From contig NZ_CP046535.1 of assembly GCF_009739515.1 (NCBI RefSeq), forward strand, positions 1,426,001 to 1,490,000: a stretch of DNA of 64,000 bases. Reading direction: 5' to 3'. The position numbers were made by a program, and so were the translations under genes. Every line of letters begins with the position of its first letter. Positions within the stretch are counted from its first letter, which is position 1. Shown one piece after another: positions 1 through 7,227 of the stretch. The stretch is from Sphingomonas profundi (GTDB lineage Bacteria; Pseudomonadota; Alphaproteobacteria; Sphingomonadales; Sphingomonadaceae). The notes under the pieces were generated by a model, which did no database searches, was not told where the DNA came from, and saw only the letters and a list, made by a program, of their open reading frames with translations.

Positions 1-87
1 CGTCTGGTCGGACAGCAGGGAGCCCACGTTCAGGCGGATGTCCTTGGCGTAATCGGGCAGCGTATCGGCGAAGGCCTTGAGCGACAT
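1..87 (-). CDS. ahpD: Alkyl hydroperoxidase AhpD, N-terminal fragment
   Basis: Only the first 29 codons are in the window; the gene runs off the left edge. The visible N-terminus (MSLKAFADTLPDYAKDIRLN) matches the start of AhpD, a CxxC disulfide reductase of the carboxymuconolactone-decarboxylase fold that re-reduces AhpC in actinobacteria and some proteobacteria. The catalytic cysteines lie outside the window, so activity cannot be judged. It follows ahpC on the same strand with an 81-base gap that holds a strong hairpin, and the pair is divergent from oxyR. The call rests on the short sequence match plus this context. Confidence 0.8.
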   Translation of the reverse strand, partial: MSLKAFADTLPDYAKDIRLNVGSLLSDQT

Positions 88-108
88 TGTCTGTCTCCGT
101 TCAAATGA

Positions 109-145
109 ATCGGGCGCGGGAGGGATGGTTCCCCCCGCGCCCGAT
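109..145 (-). other. Intercistronic hairpin between ahpC and ahpD
   Basis: A perfect 12-bp stem (109-120 with 134-145, ATCGGGCGCGGG and its complement) encloses a 13-base loop that can pair further (GGGA with TCCC). No U-tract follows on the ahpC transcript, so it is not a classical terminator. It more likely shields the 3' end of ahpC mRNA or lowers ahpD expression relative to ahpC. Structure is seen; function is inferred. Confidence 0.55.
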
Positions 146-168
146 CAGCATCGTGATCGTCGGAAGGA

Positions 169-714
169 TCAGGCGGCGGGCTTCAGCACCTCTTCGCCGG
201 CCTGCCAGTTGCACGGGCACAGCTCGTCGGTCTGCAGCGCGTCGAGCACGCGGATCGCCTCGGCCGGGTTGCGGCCCTGGTTCAGGCCGTTCACCGTTAC
301 GTGCTGGATCACGTTGTGCGGATCGACGATGTAGGTCGCGCGATAGGCGACGCCAGCCTCCGCGTCGACGATGCCCAGCGCGCTCGCCAGCTTCTTCTGG
401 TTGTCGGCGATCCACGGGAAGTCGCAGGCCGCCAGCCGCTCGTCGGACTTGCGCCACGCGAAGTGGACGAAGTCGGTGTCGGTCGAGGCGCCGATCAGCA
501 CGGCGTCGCGATCGGCGAAATCATTCTTCAGCTCGCCATAGCCGATGATCTCGGTCGGGCAGATGAAGGTGAAATCCTTCGGCCAGAAGAACACGATCTT
601 CCACTTGCCGTTCGTCTCGCCGGTATCGATCGTCTCGCCACCCGGCAGCGCGGCCGTGCCCTGCTGCACCGGCAGCACGAACGAGGGAAACTTGTCACCA
701 ACGGTAAGCGCCAT
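169..714 (-). CDS. ahpC: Peroxiredoxin AhpC
   Basis: A 181-residue two-Cys peroxiredoxin that reduces hydrogen peroxide, organic peroxides and peroxynitrite in the cytoplasm. The peroxidatic cysteine is Cys52 in the motif FTFICPTE. Near the C-terminus DELCPCNW supplies Cys166 and Cys168, the arrangement seen in AhpC enzymes that are recycled by AhpD rather than AhpF. This agrees with ahpD being the next gene downstream. The ATG at 714 is the start matching the family N-terminus (MALTVGDKFPSF). The same frame stays open far upstream, but that is GC-rich shadow sequence. Divergence from oxyR suggests peroxide-inducible control. Confidence 0.95.
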   Translation of the reverse strand: MALTVGDKFPSFVLPVQQGTAALPGGETIDTGETNGKWKIVFFWPKDFTFICPTEIIGYGELKNDFADRDAVLIGASTDTDFVHFAWRKSDERLAACDFPWIADNQKKLASALGIVDAEAGVAYRATYIVDPHNVIQHVTVNGLNQGRNPAEAIRVLDALQTDELCPCNWQAGEEVLKPAA

Positions 715-779
715 GGGGAATCTCCATCCTTGGGGGCGTGTAAATGGAATAGAGGGGCTATTGGCAGAGTGGCGTTCAA

Positions 780-812
780 CGATCAAATAGATTATTCGGA
801 GTTCGTTGATCG
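780..812. promoter_or_regulatory. Candidate OxyR operator in the ahpC-oxyR divergent region
   Basis: The 111-base divergent intergenic region is AT-richer than its surroundings and holds an exact inverted repeat, CGATCAA (780-786) and TTGATCG (806-812), with arm centres 26 bases apart. LysR-family regulators normally bind such dyads between themselves and a divergent target. The site ends just before the oxyR start, as expected for autoregulation. Assignment to OxyR is inferred from position. Confidence 0.5.
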
Positions 813-825
813 AGTGGAACGATGA

Positions 826-1752
826 ATGACGAGCTTCCTGCCTACCCTGAAACAATTGCAATATCTGGTCGCCCTGCGCCAGCACGGCCATTTCGGGCGT
901 GCGGCGGATGCGTGCTTCGTCACCCAGTCCACCCTGTCGGCGGGCCTGCGGGAGCTCGAGTCGCTGATCGGCATCGTGCTGGTGGAGCGCACCCGCCGCG
1001 TCGTCCGCTTCACGCCGCTCGGCCTGCGCATCGCCGACAAGGCGCAACGCGTGCTGCGCGAGGCGGAGGAGCTGACCGACATGGCGCGCAGCGCCGGCAA
1101 GCCGCTCTCGGGCGAGCTGCGCATGTCGGTGATCCCCACGATCGCGCCGTTCCTGCTGCCGCGCATGCTGCGCCGCCTGCGCGCCGACTGGCCCGAGCTG
1201 AAGCTCTATCTGCGCGAGGAGACGACCGGCCTCGCCTGCGATGCCCTGCACCGCGGGCACATCGATTGCGTGCTGCTGGCGCTGCCCTACCAGTGCGGCG
1301 ACGTGGAGGTGGCGACCCTGTTCGACGACCGCCTCTGGGTGGCCTTCCCGAAGAGCGAGACGGTGCCGCCGGCCGCGATCGCCTCCGATGCCATCGACGA
1401 ATCGCAGCTGCTGCTGCTGGAGGACGGGCACTGCCTGAAGGATCACGCGCTCGCCGCCTGCAACCGGCCGGAACTGCGGGCGGAGGCGTCGATGCTCGGC
1501 ACGTCGCTGCACACGCTCGTGCAGATGGTCGATAACGGCCTCGGCGTCACGCTGCTGCCGCAGATGGCGATCGATGCCGGCATCCTCGACAATACCGACG
1601 TCGTCGCCCGGCCGCTGGCCGCCGAGCACCCGTCGCGCCGCATCGCGCTGGCGTGGCGCAAGGGATCGCCGCGCGACCGCGAATTCGCGCTCCTCGCCGA
1701 TGCGCTGCGGCAGGCGCAGTCGACGCCGCCGGCGGTTGCGGTGCCCGCATGA
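826..1752 (+). CDS. oxyR: Hydrogen-peroxide-sensing LysR-family regulator OxyR
   Basis: A 308-residue LysR-type regulator with an N-terminal winged helix-turn-helix (about residues 7-65, LKQLQYLVAL...TQSTLSAGLRELE) and a C-terminal periplasmic-binding-like sensor domain. Two cysteines in LLLEDGHCLKDHALAAC, Cys203 and Cys212, have the CX8C spacing of the redox switch Cys199-Cys208 in E. coli OxyR, so it should form the peroxide-sensing disulfide. It is divergent from ahpC-ahpD, its probable targets. An overlapping out-of-frame ATG at 822 is ignored; 826 gives the family N-terminus. Confidence 0.95.
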   Translation: MTSFLPTLKQLQYLVALRQHGHFGRAADACFVTQSTLSAGLRELESLIGIVLVERTRRVVRFTPLGLRIADKAQRVLREAEELTDMARSAGKPLSGELRMSVIPTIAPFLLPRMLRRLRADWPELKLYLREETTGLACDALHRGHIDCVLLALPYQCGDVEVATLFDDRLWVAFPKSETVPPAAIASDAIDESQLLLLEDGHCLKDHALAACNRPELRAEASMLGTSLHTLVQMVDNGLGVTLLPQMAIDAGILDNTDVVARPLAAEHPSRRIALAWRKGSPRDREFALLADALRQAQSTPPAVAVPA

Positions 1753-1854
1753 TTTCGCCAAAATAACGTTAAAGTCTCTTGCAACCGTCATGGATCGGGG
1801 GGCGTATCTCACCTGTCCGTCTTCTTCAGGCGGAATCGAACAGGAGAGTACTCG

Positions 1855-2418
1855 ATGATGAGCATGTTCAAGCGCGGCGCGATGGGCGCTGCCATCCTTC
1901 TCGCGGTCGGTGGCGTCGCTTCGGTCGAGGCCAAAGTCACCTACCCGATGGTCGGCGGCGCCGCCATGTACCCAACGAAGAACATCGTCGAGAATGCCGT
2001 GAACTCGGCCGATCACACCACGCTCGTCGCCGCCGTGAAGGCCGCCGGCCTCGTCGACACGCTCTCCGGCCCCGGTCCGTTCACCGTGTTCGCGCCTACC
2101 AACGCCGCCTTCGCCAAGCTGCCGGCCGGCACGGTCGACACGCTGGTGATGCCGGAGAACAAGGGCACGCTCACCTCGATCCTCACCTACCATGTGGTGC
2201 CGGGCAAGATGACCGCCAAGGATCTGGCGGCGGCGATCAAGAAGGGCAAGGGCAAGGCCACCCTCACCACCGCGCAGGGCGGCACCCTCACCGCGACGAT
2301 GCACGGCAAGGGCATCATGCTGACGGACGCCAAGGGCGGCATGAGCATGGTGACGCAGGCCGACGTGATGCAGTCCAACGGCGTGATCCACGTCGTCGAT
2401 ACGGTGCTGATGCCGTAA
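1855..2418 (+). CDS. Secreted fasciclin (FAS1) domain protein
   Basis: A 187-residue protein with a signal peptide (about residues 1-26, hydrophobic run AAILLAVGGVASVEA) followed by one FAS1 domain. Recognisable FAS1 blocks are LVAAVKAAGLVDTLSGPGPFTVFAPTNAAFAKLP, the YHVVPG motif, and a C-terminal NGVIHVVDTVLMP. FAS1 domains mediate adhesion or matrix interactions; the ligand here is unknown. Export to periplasm or cell surface is predicted. A good Shine-Dalgarno (AGGAGAG) precedes the ATG; the second ATG at 1858 is equally possible. It is monocistronic, with a terminator 24 bases downstream. Confidence 0.88.
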   Translation: MMSMFKRGAMGAAILLAVGGVASVEAKVTYPMVGGAAMYPTKNIVENAVNSADHTTLVAAVKAAGLVDTLSGPGPFTVFAPTNAAFAKLPAGTVDTLVMPENKGTLTSILTYHVVPGKMTAKDLAAAIKKGKGKATLTTAQGGTLTATMHGKGIMLTDAKGGMSMVTQADVMQSNGVIHVVDTVLMP

Positions 2419-2441
2419 GCGGACGCGCCTGAGGTGAAGAA

Positions 2442-2477
2442 CGGGCGGCTCGCCGGCAGGCGGGCCGCCCGCTTTTG
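2442..2477 (+). terminator. Rho-independent terminator of the fasciclin gene
   Basis: CGGGCGGC (2442-2449) pairs with GCCGCCCG (2464-2471), followed by CTTTTG. It lies directly behind the FAS1 stop codon on the same strand. Confidence 0.75.
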
Positions 2478-2509
2478 CGTCGTGAACGCCGCATTTATGG
2501 TCTTCGCAA

Positions 2510-2863
2510 CTAGCCTGGGCCGCGGGCGGAAATTTCCAAGATATCTGTCATCGCCTCGAGCAATGTCGAAAACCAGCTGCAATCCTGCCCCATCGCGGGA
2601 ACACGATCATGCAGCCACACCAATCCCCATGGGCTTTGCGGGCCAAAGCCTTCGTCGCAATACACTATGGCGACGCCCCTTAGCGGCTCTTCCGCTATCT
2701 TCCAGCAGCGAAGGGTCTCGGCTACCAGGCTGTAATCCCATCTACATCGCATGAGCGATGGCTCGACAAGCCTAGCGACAATGATGCTCCTCACATCGAC
2801 GTCTGAAACCTCGGCCAACTCACCTTCGATGCGCTTTAGAATTTGGCGCCGGGTGAGAGTCAC
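2510..2863 (-). CDS. Hypothetical protein in a low-GC patch
   Basis: A 117-residue soluble protein with GTG start and TAG stop; function not recognised. The central section (VAIVYCDEGFGPQSPWGLVWL, then DCSWFSTLLEAMTDILE) reminds me of small orphan proteins I have seen in sphingomonad genomes, but I cannot name a family. Base and codon use differ from the neighbours: many A/T third positions and an estimated GC content well below the window average, suggesting recent acquisition. It has no operon partner, being convergent with the fasciclin gene and 61 bases upstream of the anti-sigma gene's end. Confidence 0.6.
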   Translation of the reverse strand: MTLTRRQILKRIEGELAEVSDVDVRSIIVARLVEPSLMRCRWDYSLVAETLRCWKIAEEPLRGVAIVYCDEGFGPQSPWGLVWLHDRVPAMGQDCSWFSTLLEAMTDILEISARGPG

Positions 2864-2924
2864 TTATCGTCCGTATCTTGCCGGCTTGCTCTAGGACGAA
2901 AGGAAGTTGCTGGGCGCGGCAAGC

Positions 2925-3647
2925 TCACGCCCCCGTCAGCGCCATCGGCTTGCCCGAATACATCACCGCGCCGGTCGGCCTGCCCGCCGGCGCGCCGCCC
3001 TCCGGCTCGGCGGTGATGGCGAAGGTGCTGGCGTTCAGCCGGTCGCCGCGCGCCATCATCGGCCCCAGCGGCATCTCCATGCGCGCGTCGCCGGCGATCG
3101 TGCCCAGCGACTGCGGATCGCGGCCCTCGCCGATATACCACAGCTCCAGGCTCTTGCGCGCCGGCGGTGTCAGGCCGATCGCGCGGACGATCGCCTTGCC
3201 GGTGGCGGCGTCGATCGTCACCAGCAGCGCCGGCTCCGCGCCCTTGGCCGTCACCGCCGCGACATAGGCCGGGCCGGCCGCCGGCGTCGACGCGAGCACG
3301 ACCGGCGCTGGGATCGGCGAGGCAGGGAGCGGCGGCCGCAGCGCGAGCGTGCCCGTCACCACCGCCAGCAGCGAGGCGGCGATCGCCAGACCGCGCCAAA
3401 GAGGGGACACGCGATTGTCGTTGGCGGCCGCGGGCGCCACGCGACGCTCGATCGCCGCCCACAGATGCGGTGGCGGCGCGATCTCCGGCGCGGTCGTCAG
3501 CAGCGGCTCCAGCCGGCCGCGCCACGCCGCCACGGCCCGCCGCGCGGCGGCGTCCCCCGACAGCCGCCGGTCGAACGCCGCGCGCTCTGCCGCGTCCAGA
3601 GTGCCGAGCACATATTCGCCGGCCGCCGCCTCCAGCTCCTCAGACAC
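2925..3647 (-). CDS. Anti-sigma factor, RskA-like
   Basis: A 240-residue single-pass membrane protein that should sequester the ECF sigma factor encoded just upstream. The cytoplasmic N-terminal part (EYVLGTLDAAERAAFDRRL) is the anti-sigma domain signature. A transmembrane helix lies at about residues 85-105 (GLAIAASLLAVVTGTLAL), and the remainder is the RskA C-terminal domain (LELWYIGEGRDPQSLG). No zinc-binding HxxxCxxC motif is visible, so it is not a ZAS-type anti-sigma. It starts with GTG, overlapping the sigma stop by 8 bases (GTGTCTGA), which implies coupled translation. It is the last gene of the pgsA-moaDE-sigma operon. Confidence 0.85.
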   Translation of the reverse strand: MSEELEAAAGEYVLGTLDAAERAAFDRRLSGDAAARRAVAAWRGRLEPLLTTAPEIAPPPHLWAAIERRVAPAAANDNRVSPLWRGLAIAASLLAVVTGTLALRPPLPASPIPAPVVLASTPAAGPAYVAAVTAKGAEPALLVTIDAATGKAIVRAIGLTPPARKSLELWYIGEGRDPQSLGTIAGDARMEMPLGPMMARGDRLNASTFAITAEPEGGAPAGRPTGAVMYSGKPMALTGA

Positions 3648-4194
3648 CGCTCAGGCACCCCCGCAACGAGGCGAGGCCGCGGCTGATCCACGACTTGATC
3701 GTGCCGCTCGGCTTGCCGAAGCGCGCGCCCAGTTCCTCGCGGCTGGCGCCGTGCAGGTAGGCGAGCAGGATGCACTCGCGGTGCACCGGATCGAGCGTGG
3801 CCAGGCACTGCGCCAGCGCCGCGCTCTCGGCGGGATCGGTATGTTCGTCGGGGATCGCCGCCAGCAGCTCGGCGTCCACGTCGACGACGCGGCCGTGCGC
3901 GCCCGATCGCTCGCGCCGCAGCACGTCGAGCGCCCGGTTGCGCGCGATCGTGGCGAGCCAGGTGATCGGCCGGCCGCGCGCGGCATCGTAGCCGCCGGCG
4001 ATGTGCCAGATCCTCGCATACACATCCTGCAGCGCATCGTCCGCCTGCCCTCCCTCCGGCAAGATACGCAGGATCGTGCCGTAGAGTTTCGCCGCCGTGC
4101 GCGTGTAGAGCGTGGCGAAGGCACGGCGATCTCCCTCGGCGATCGCGGCGAGCAGCTCCTCCAGCGGGCGGTCGTCGGCGTCAGGCCCGCTCAC
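3640..4194 (-). CDS. ECF-family RNA polymerase sigma factor
   Basis: A 184-residue group 4 sigma factor. Region 2 is visible as DDALQDVYARIWHIAGGYD...WLATIARNRALDVLRR, and region 4 as LDPVHRECILLAYLHGASREELGARFGKPSGTIKSWISRGLASLR, the -35-binding helix-turn-helix. The partner anti-sigma follows with an 8-base overlap. The GTG at 4194 overlaps the moaE stop (GTGA); the frame remains open upstream, but this start gives the normal ECF length. Inducing signal and regulon cannot be deduced. Transcriptional linkage to pgsA and molybdopterin genes is unusual and may be incidental. Confidence 0.9.
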   Translation of the reverse strand: MSGPDADDRPLEELLAAIAEGDRRAFATLYTRTAAKLYGTILRILPEGGQADDALQDVYARIWHIAGGYDAARGRPITWLATIARNRALDVLRRERSGAHGRVVDVDAELLAAIPDEHTDPAESAALAQCLATLDPVHRECILLAYLHGASREELGARFGKPSGTIKSWISRGLASLRGCLSGV

Positions 4195-4628
4195 CAGCGC
4201 GACGCGGCCTCGTCGTCCGCCGCGCGCGGCGCCACCCAGCCGGTTGTGCCGTCGGCGAAGCGTTCGCGCTTCCAGAAGGGCGCCCGCGTCTTCAGCCAGT
4301 CGATCAGGAAGGCGCACGCCTCCAGCGCGGCGCCGCGGTGGCGGGCGGCGGTGCCGACGAACACGATACGCTCGCCCGGCGCCATCTCGCCAAAGCGATG
4401 CACCACGATCAGGCCCAGCAGCGGCCACCGCGCCGCCGCCTGATCGGCGATGGCACCCAGCATCCGCTCCGTCATGCCCGGATAATGATCGAGCGTCAGG
4501 CTGGCGAGATCCCCCTCGCCGCGCACGATGCCGGTGAAGCTCGCCACGCCGCCGCCGCCCAGCGCCTCCAGCCGGTCGAGCTCCTCGCCGGGTATGAACC
4601 GGCCGGCCTGCACGCGCACCTCGATCAT
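4191..4628 (-). CDS. moaE: Molybdopterin synthase catalytic subunit MoaE
   Basis: A 145-residue MoaE that, with MoaD, inserts the dithiolene sulfurs into precursor Z to form molybdopterin. Family blocks: GGVASFTGIVRGE near residue 30, LTLDHYPGMTERML, VVHRFGEMAPGERIVFVGTAARHR, and APFWKRE, which holds the active-site lysines. It starts 4 bases inside the moaD stop (ATGA) and ends 4 bases inside the sigma-factor start (GTGA), so it is translationally coupled on both sides. Confidence 0.95.
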   Translation of the reverse strand: MIEVRVQAGRFIPGEELDRLEALGGGGVASFTGIVRGEGDLASLTLDHYPGMTERMLGAIADQAAARWPLLGLIVVHRFGEMAPGERIVFVGTAARHRGAALEACAFLIDWLKTRAPFWKRERFADGTTGWVAPRAADDEAASRW

Positions 4629-4894
4629 GCGGCGCCCGATCCGCCCGTCACCGGCGGGAAGATCGCCACCTCGCGTGCGCCGGCCAGGCTCGTGTCCAGC
4701 GCGGCGAACTCCTGGTCGATGGCGGCGCGCAGGCGGGATCGGTCGGCAAAGGCGCGGGCGTGGCCGTCGCTGCCGGCCGCCAGCCAGTCGAGCAGGGCCG
4801 TCACCGTCGTCACTTCCGCCGGCGGCTCCACCCGCTCGCCGTCCCGGCCGATCGCCTCGCGCACCCAGGCGAAATAGAGCATCTCCAGCGCCAT
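4625..4894 (-). CDS. moaD: Molybdopterin synthase sulfur-carrier subunit MoaD with C-terminal extension
   Basis: An 89-residue ubiquitin-fold sulfur carrier. The N-terminus MLYFAWVREAIG and the hallmark end VAIFPPVTGG identify MoaD. Normally the protein ends at that Gly-Gly, whose carboxylate is thiocarboxylated by MoeB. Here four residues, SGAA, follow before the stop, because the TGA is placed to overlap the moaE ATG. Either the tail is removed by a peptidase or activation is impaired. The ATG at 4894 lies 5 bases after pgsA. The identification is secure; maturation is an open question. Confidence 0.9.
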   Translation of the reverse strand: MALEMLYFAWVREAIGRDGERVEPPAEVTTVTALLDWLAAGSDGHARAFADRSRLRAAIDQEFAALDTSLAGAREVAIFPPVTGGSGAA

Positions 4895-4899
4895 CGCCG

Positions 4900-5478
4900 T
4901 CAGTCCATGTGCTTCAGGCCGACGCGCAGATAATCCCACCCGGTCAGCAAGGTCAGCCCCGCCGCCGCCCACAGGCTGACGAGGCCGACCATCCGCACGA
5001 ACGGGAACTGGGTGAGCGCGCCGCCGAGGATGATCGCGCCGAGCGAGATCAGCTGGAATGTCGTCTTCCACTTGGCCAGCTGGCTGACCGGCACGGAGAC
5101 GCGCAGCTGCGCCAGGAACTCGCGCAGGCCGGAAACGGCGATCTCGCGAAGCAGGATCACCAGTGCCGCCACCACGTGCCAGCCCTCGATCAGCGGGCGC
5201 TGCGTGGTGATGCTGTCGAACGCTACCAGCATCACGATCACGGAGGCGACCATGATCTTGTCGGCGATCGGATCGAGGAAGATGCCGAGCTTGGAGACGG
5301 TGCCCTGCGCGCGGGCGAGGTAGCCGTCGAAATAATCGGTCACGCCGATCAGCACGTACAGCACGAAGGCCAGCGCATAATCGTACCAGCCCGGGTGCCA
5401 CAGCAGGAACACCAGGATCGGCACGGCGAAGATGCGCGACAAGGTGAGGATATTGGGCAAGGTCAGCATGATCGCCAC
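4900..5478 (-). CDS. pgsA: CDP-diacylglycerol-glycerol-3-phosphate 3-phosphatidyltransferase
   Basis: A 192-residue integral membrane enzyme that makes phosphatidylglycerol phosphate, the committed step to phosphatidylglycerol and cardiolipin. The CDP-alcohol phosphatidyltransferase motif DG-x2-AR-x8-G-x3-D-x3-D is complete in TDYFDGYLARAQG and KLGIFLDPIADK. About four to six hydrophobic helices are present. Start at 5478 (MAIMLTLPN) or at 5469 (MLTLPN); the latter is the more typical N-terminus. It is the first gene of the operon with moaD, moaE and the sigma/anti-sigma pair. Confidence 0.94.
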   Translation of the reverse strand: MAIMLTLPNILTLSRIFAVPILVFLLWHPGWYDYALAFVLYVLIGVTDYFDGYLARAQGTVSKLGIFLDPIADKIMVASVIVMLVAFDSITTQRPLIEGWHVVAALVILLREIAVSGLREFLAQLRVSVPVSQLAKWKTTFQLISLGAIILGGALTQFPFVRMVGLVSLWAAAGLTLLTGWDYLRVGLKHMD

Positions 5479-5604
5479 CGCCTTAGCGCGCGCCGCGCCG
5501 CTTGGGGAGGGGCCGCGCGGATTATCCGGCAGGCAGCGCTTGGACGTGCCCGCGCTAATCGGCTATGGCCCGCCCGAACAACGACAGAGCGACCGCGCGT
5601 CCGC

Positions 5605-6876
5605 ATGACCCCTTCCATCCGGCTTCTGGCCCGGCGCAGATTCCTGCCGCTGTTCGCCACCCAGTTCCTCGGCGCGTTCAACGACAATCTGTTCAAGACG
5701 TCGATGGTGCTGATCGCCACGTTCGAGATCTACTCGAACCCGGAGGTGGAGGCCGGCTTCAACGCGCTCGCCACCGGCCTGTTCACCCTGCCCTTCTTCC
5801 TGCTCTCCGCCCTCTCCGGCCAGCTCGCCGACACGCGCGACAAGGCGCGCATCGTGCGGCTGGTGAAGACGTTCGAGATCGCCATCATGGTGGTGGGCGC
5901 CACCGGCCTGCTCCTTCAGGCGATCCCGGTGATGCTGGCGGCGGTGCTGGCGATGGGCGTGCACTCCACCTTCTTCGGCCCGATCAAATACGCGATCCTG
6001 CCCCAGCATCTTGAGCCGGACGAGGTGCTCGGCGGCACCGGCCTGGTGGAAGCCGGCACCTACATGGCGATCCTGGCCGGCACGATCCTGGCCGGCTTCA
6101 TCGACAGCAAGGCGGCGGCGATGATCGTGCTGGGCGTGGCGCTGCTCGGCTGGCTGACGGCGCGGCAGGTGCCGCCCGCGCCGCCGATCGGCACGGATCT
6201 GCCGCCGCTCGACTTCCACATCATCCGCTCCTCGATCGCGCTCGTCTCCGGCACGATGCACATCCCGCGGCTGTTCCTGGCGATCTGCTCGATCAGCTTC
6301 TTCTGGACGATCGGCGCCGTGCTCATCATCGAGTTCCCGCCGCTGGTGAAGAACGTGTTCACCGCCGACGAGCGGGTGGCGAGCCTGTTCCTCGCGATCT
6401 TCTCGGTCGGCGTGGCGATCGGCTCCGTCGCGATCAACCGGCTGCTCGGCGGCAAGGTCTCCGCCCGCTTCGCGCCGGCATCGGTGATCGCGATGGGCGG
6501 CTTCGTGCTGTTCATGTACTTCGTCGCCAAGGGATGGGAAGGGCTGCCCGGCGGCCGCCTGTACGGCCTGGTCGAGTTCGTCGAGCATCCGAAGGCGCTG
6601 CTCGTCTCGATCGCACTGATGGGCGTGGCGATCACCGGCGGCATGTTCGTGGTGCCGCTCTACGCCTTTCTCACCACCACCGTGCCGAAGGATCAGACGG
6701 CGCGCACGGTGGCGGCCAACAACATCGTCAATTCCGGGGCGATGGTGGCGGGCGCGCTGATCGTGATGGCGATCACCTGGATCGGCGCGACGGTGCTGGA
6801 GATCCTGCTGCTGGCGCCGGCGATGTGCCTGGTGGCCGCCTGGCTCGCCAGCAAGCTGCACCGCGCCTGCGATTGA
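5605..6876 (+). CDS. MFS transporter, LplT-like lysophospholipid flippase family
   Basis: A 423-residue, roughly 12-helix major-facilitator protein. The N-terminal ATQFLGAFNDNLFKTSMVLIATF is typical of the LplT branch, which flips lysophospholipids inward for re-acylation. The conserved loop GQLADTRDKARIVR follows helix 2, and TFFGPIKYAILP is a second family signature. No acyltransferase domain is fused here, unlike longer homologues. The ATG at 5605 starts the family-like sequence; in-frame sequence upstream is antisense to pgsA. It is divergent from pgsA, so both may serve membrane lipid homeostasis. Substrate is by family only. Confidence 0.82.
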   Translation: MTPSIRLLARRRFLPLFATQFLGAFNDNLFKTSMVLIATFEIYSNPEVEAGFNALATGLFTLPFFLLSALSGQLADTRDKARIVRLVKTFEIAIMVVGATGLLLQAIPVMLAAVLAMGVHSTFFGPIKYAILPQHLEPDEVLGGTGLVEAGTYMAILAGTILAGFIDSKAAAMIVLGVALLGWLTARQVPPAPPIGTDLPPLDFHIIRSSIALVSGTMHIPRLFLAICSISFFWTIGAVLIIEFPPLVKNVFTADERVASLFLAIFSVGVAIGSVAINRLLGGKVSARFAPASVIAMGGFVLFMYFVAKGWEGLPGGRLYGLVEFVEHPKALLVSIALMGVAITGGMFVVPLYAFLTTTVPKDQTARTVAANNIVNSGAMVAGALIVMAITWIGATVLEILLLAPAMCLVAAWLASKLHRACD

Positions 6877-6886
6877 GGCGGAGCCG

Positions 6887-7072
6887 TCAGGCGAGCAGGA
6901 TCAGGAAGAACAGGAAGCCCGCCGCCCAGGTGAGCGCGAACAGGCGGAGATCGTCGCGCCAGCCGCCGGGCGCAGATACGCCGGGCTCATCGCCTCCGTC
7001 GCCCTGCACCATGGCGCGGAGCCGGCGCATGGCGTGGGCCCCTGCGGTATCCTGAACGTCCCCGTCGATCAT
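6887..7072 (-). CDS. Small single-pass membrane protein
   Basis: A 61-residue ORF with a charged N-terminal half and one C-terminal transmembrane helix (LRLFALTWAAGFLFFLILLA). No enzymatic motif. The WRDDLRLF-then-helix layout resembles small tail-anchored proteins I recall from other sphingomonads, but no function is known to me. Start ATG at 7072. It stands alone, convergent with the MFS gene (10-base gap). Confidence 0.5.
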   Translation of the reverse strand: MIDGDVQDTAGAHAMRRLRAMVQGDGGDEPGVSAPGGWRDDLRLFALTWAAGFLFFLILLA

Positions 7073-7160
7073 CGCCGATGTTTAACGCGGCGCTAACCGG
7101 ATTGTCGCGCGGCGGATCGCGCCGCCGCGTCCCGCTCGGGGACGATCGGCACGGCGCACA

Positions 7161-7190
7161 TGAAAACGGGGCCGATCGGCCCCGTTCCCA
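7161..7190 (-). terminator. Rho-independent terminator of the PEP-CTERM gene
   Basis: A perfect 22-base palindrome at 7165-7186 (AACGGGGCCGA and its complement) is followed on the minus strand by TTTTCA. It lies about 40 bases after the stop of the DUF4394 gene. Confidence 0.75.
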
Positions 7191-7227
7191 CATCGCCCGA
7201 CGTCAGGGCGGGGTCATGCTCAAGCGA

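Noticed and set aside
715-2391. Long minus-strand open frame continuing upstream of ahpC, apparently over 550 extra residues
   Set aside because: It is antisense to oxyR and the fasciclin gene, full of His/Arg/Gly typical of GC-rich shadow frames, and AhpC has its normal start at 714.
5563-6861. 432-codon minus-strand frame opposite the MFS transporter
   Set aside because: His/Arg/Gln-rich shadow of a real membrane protein gene.
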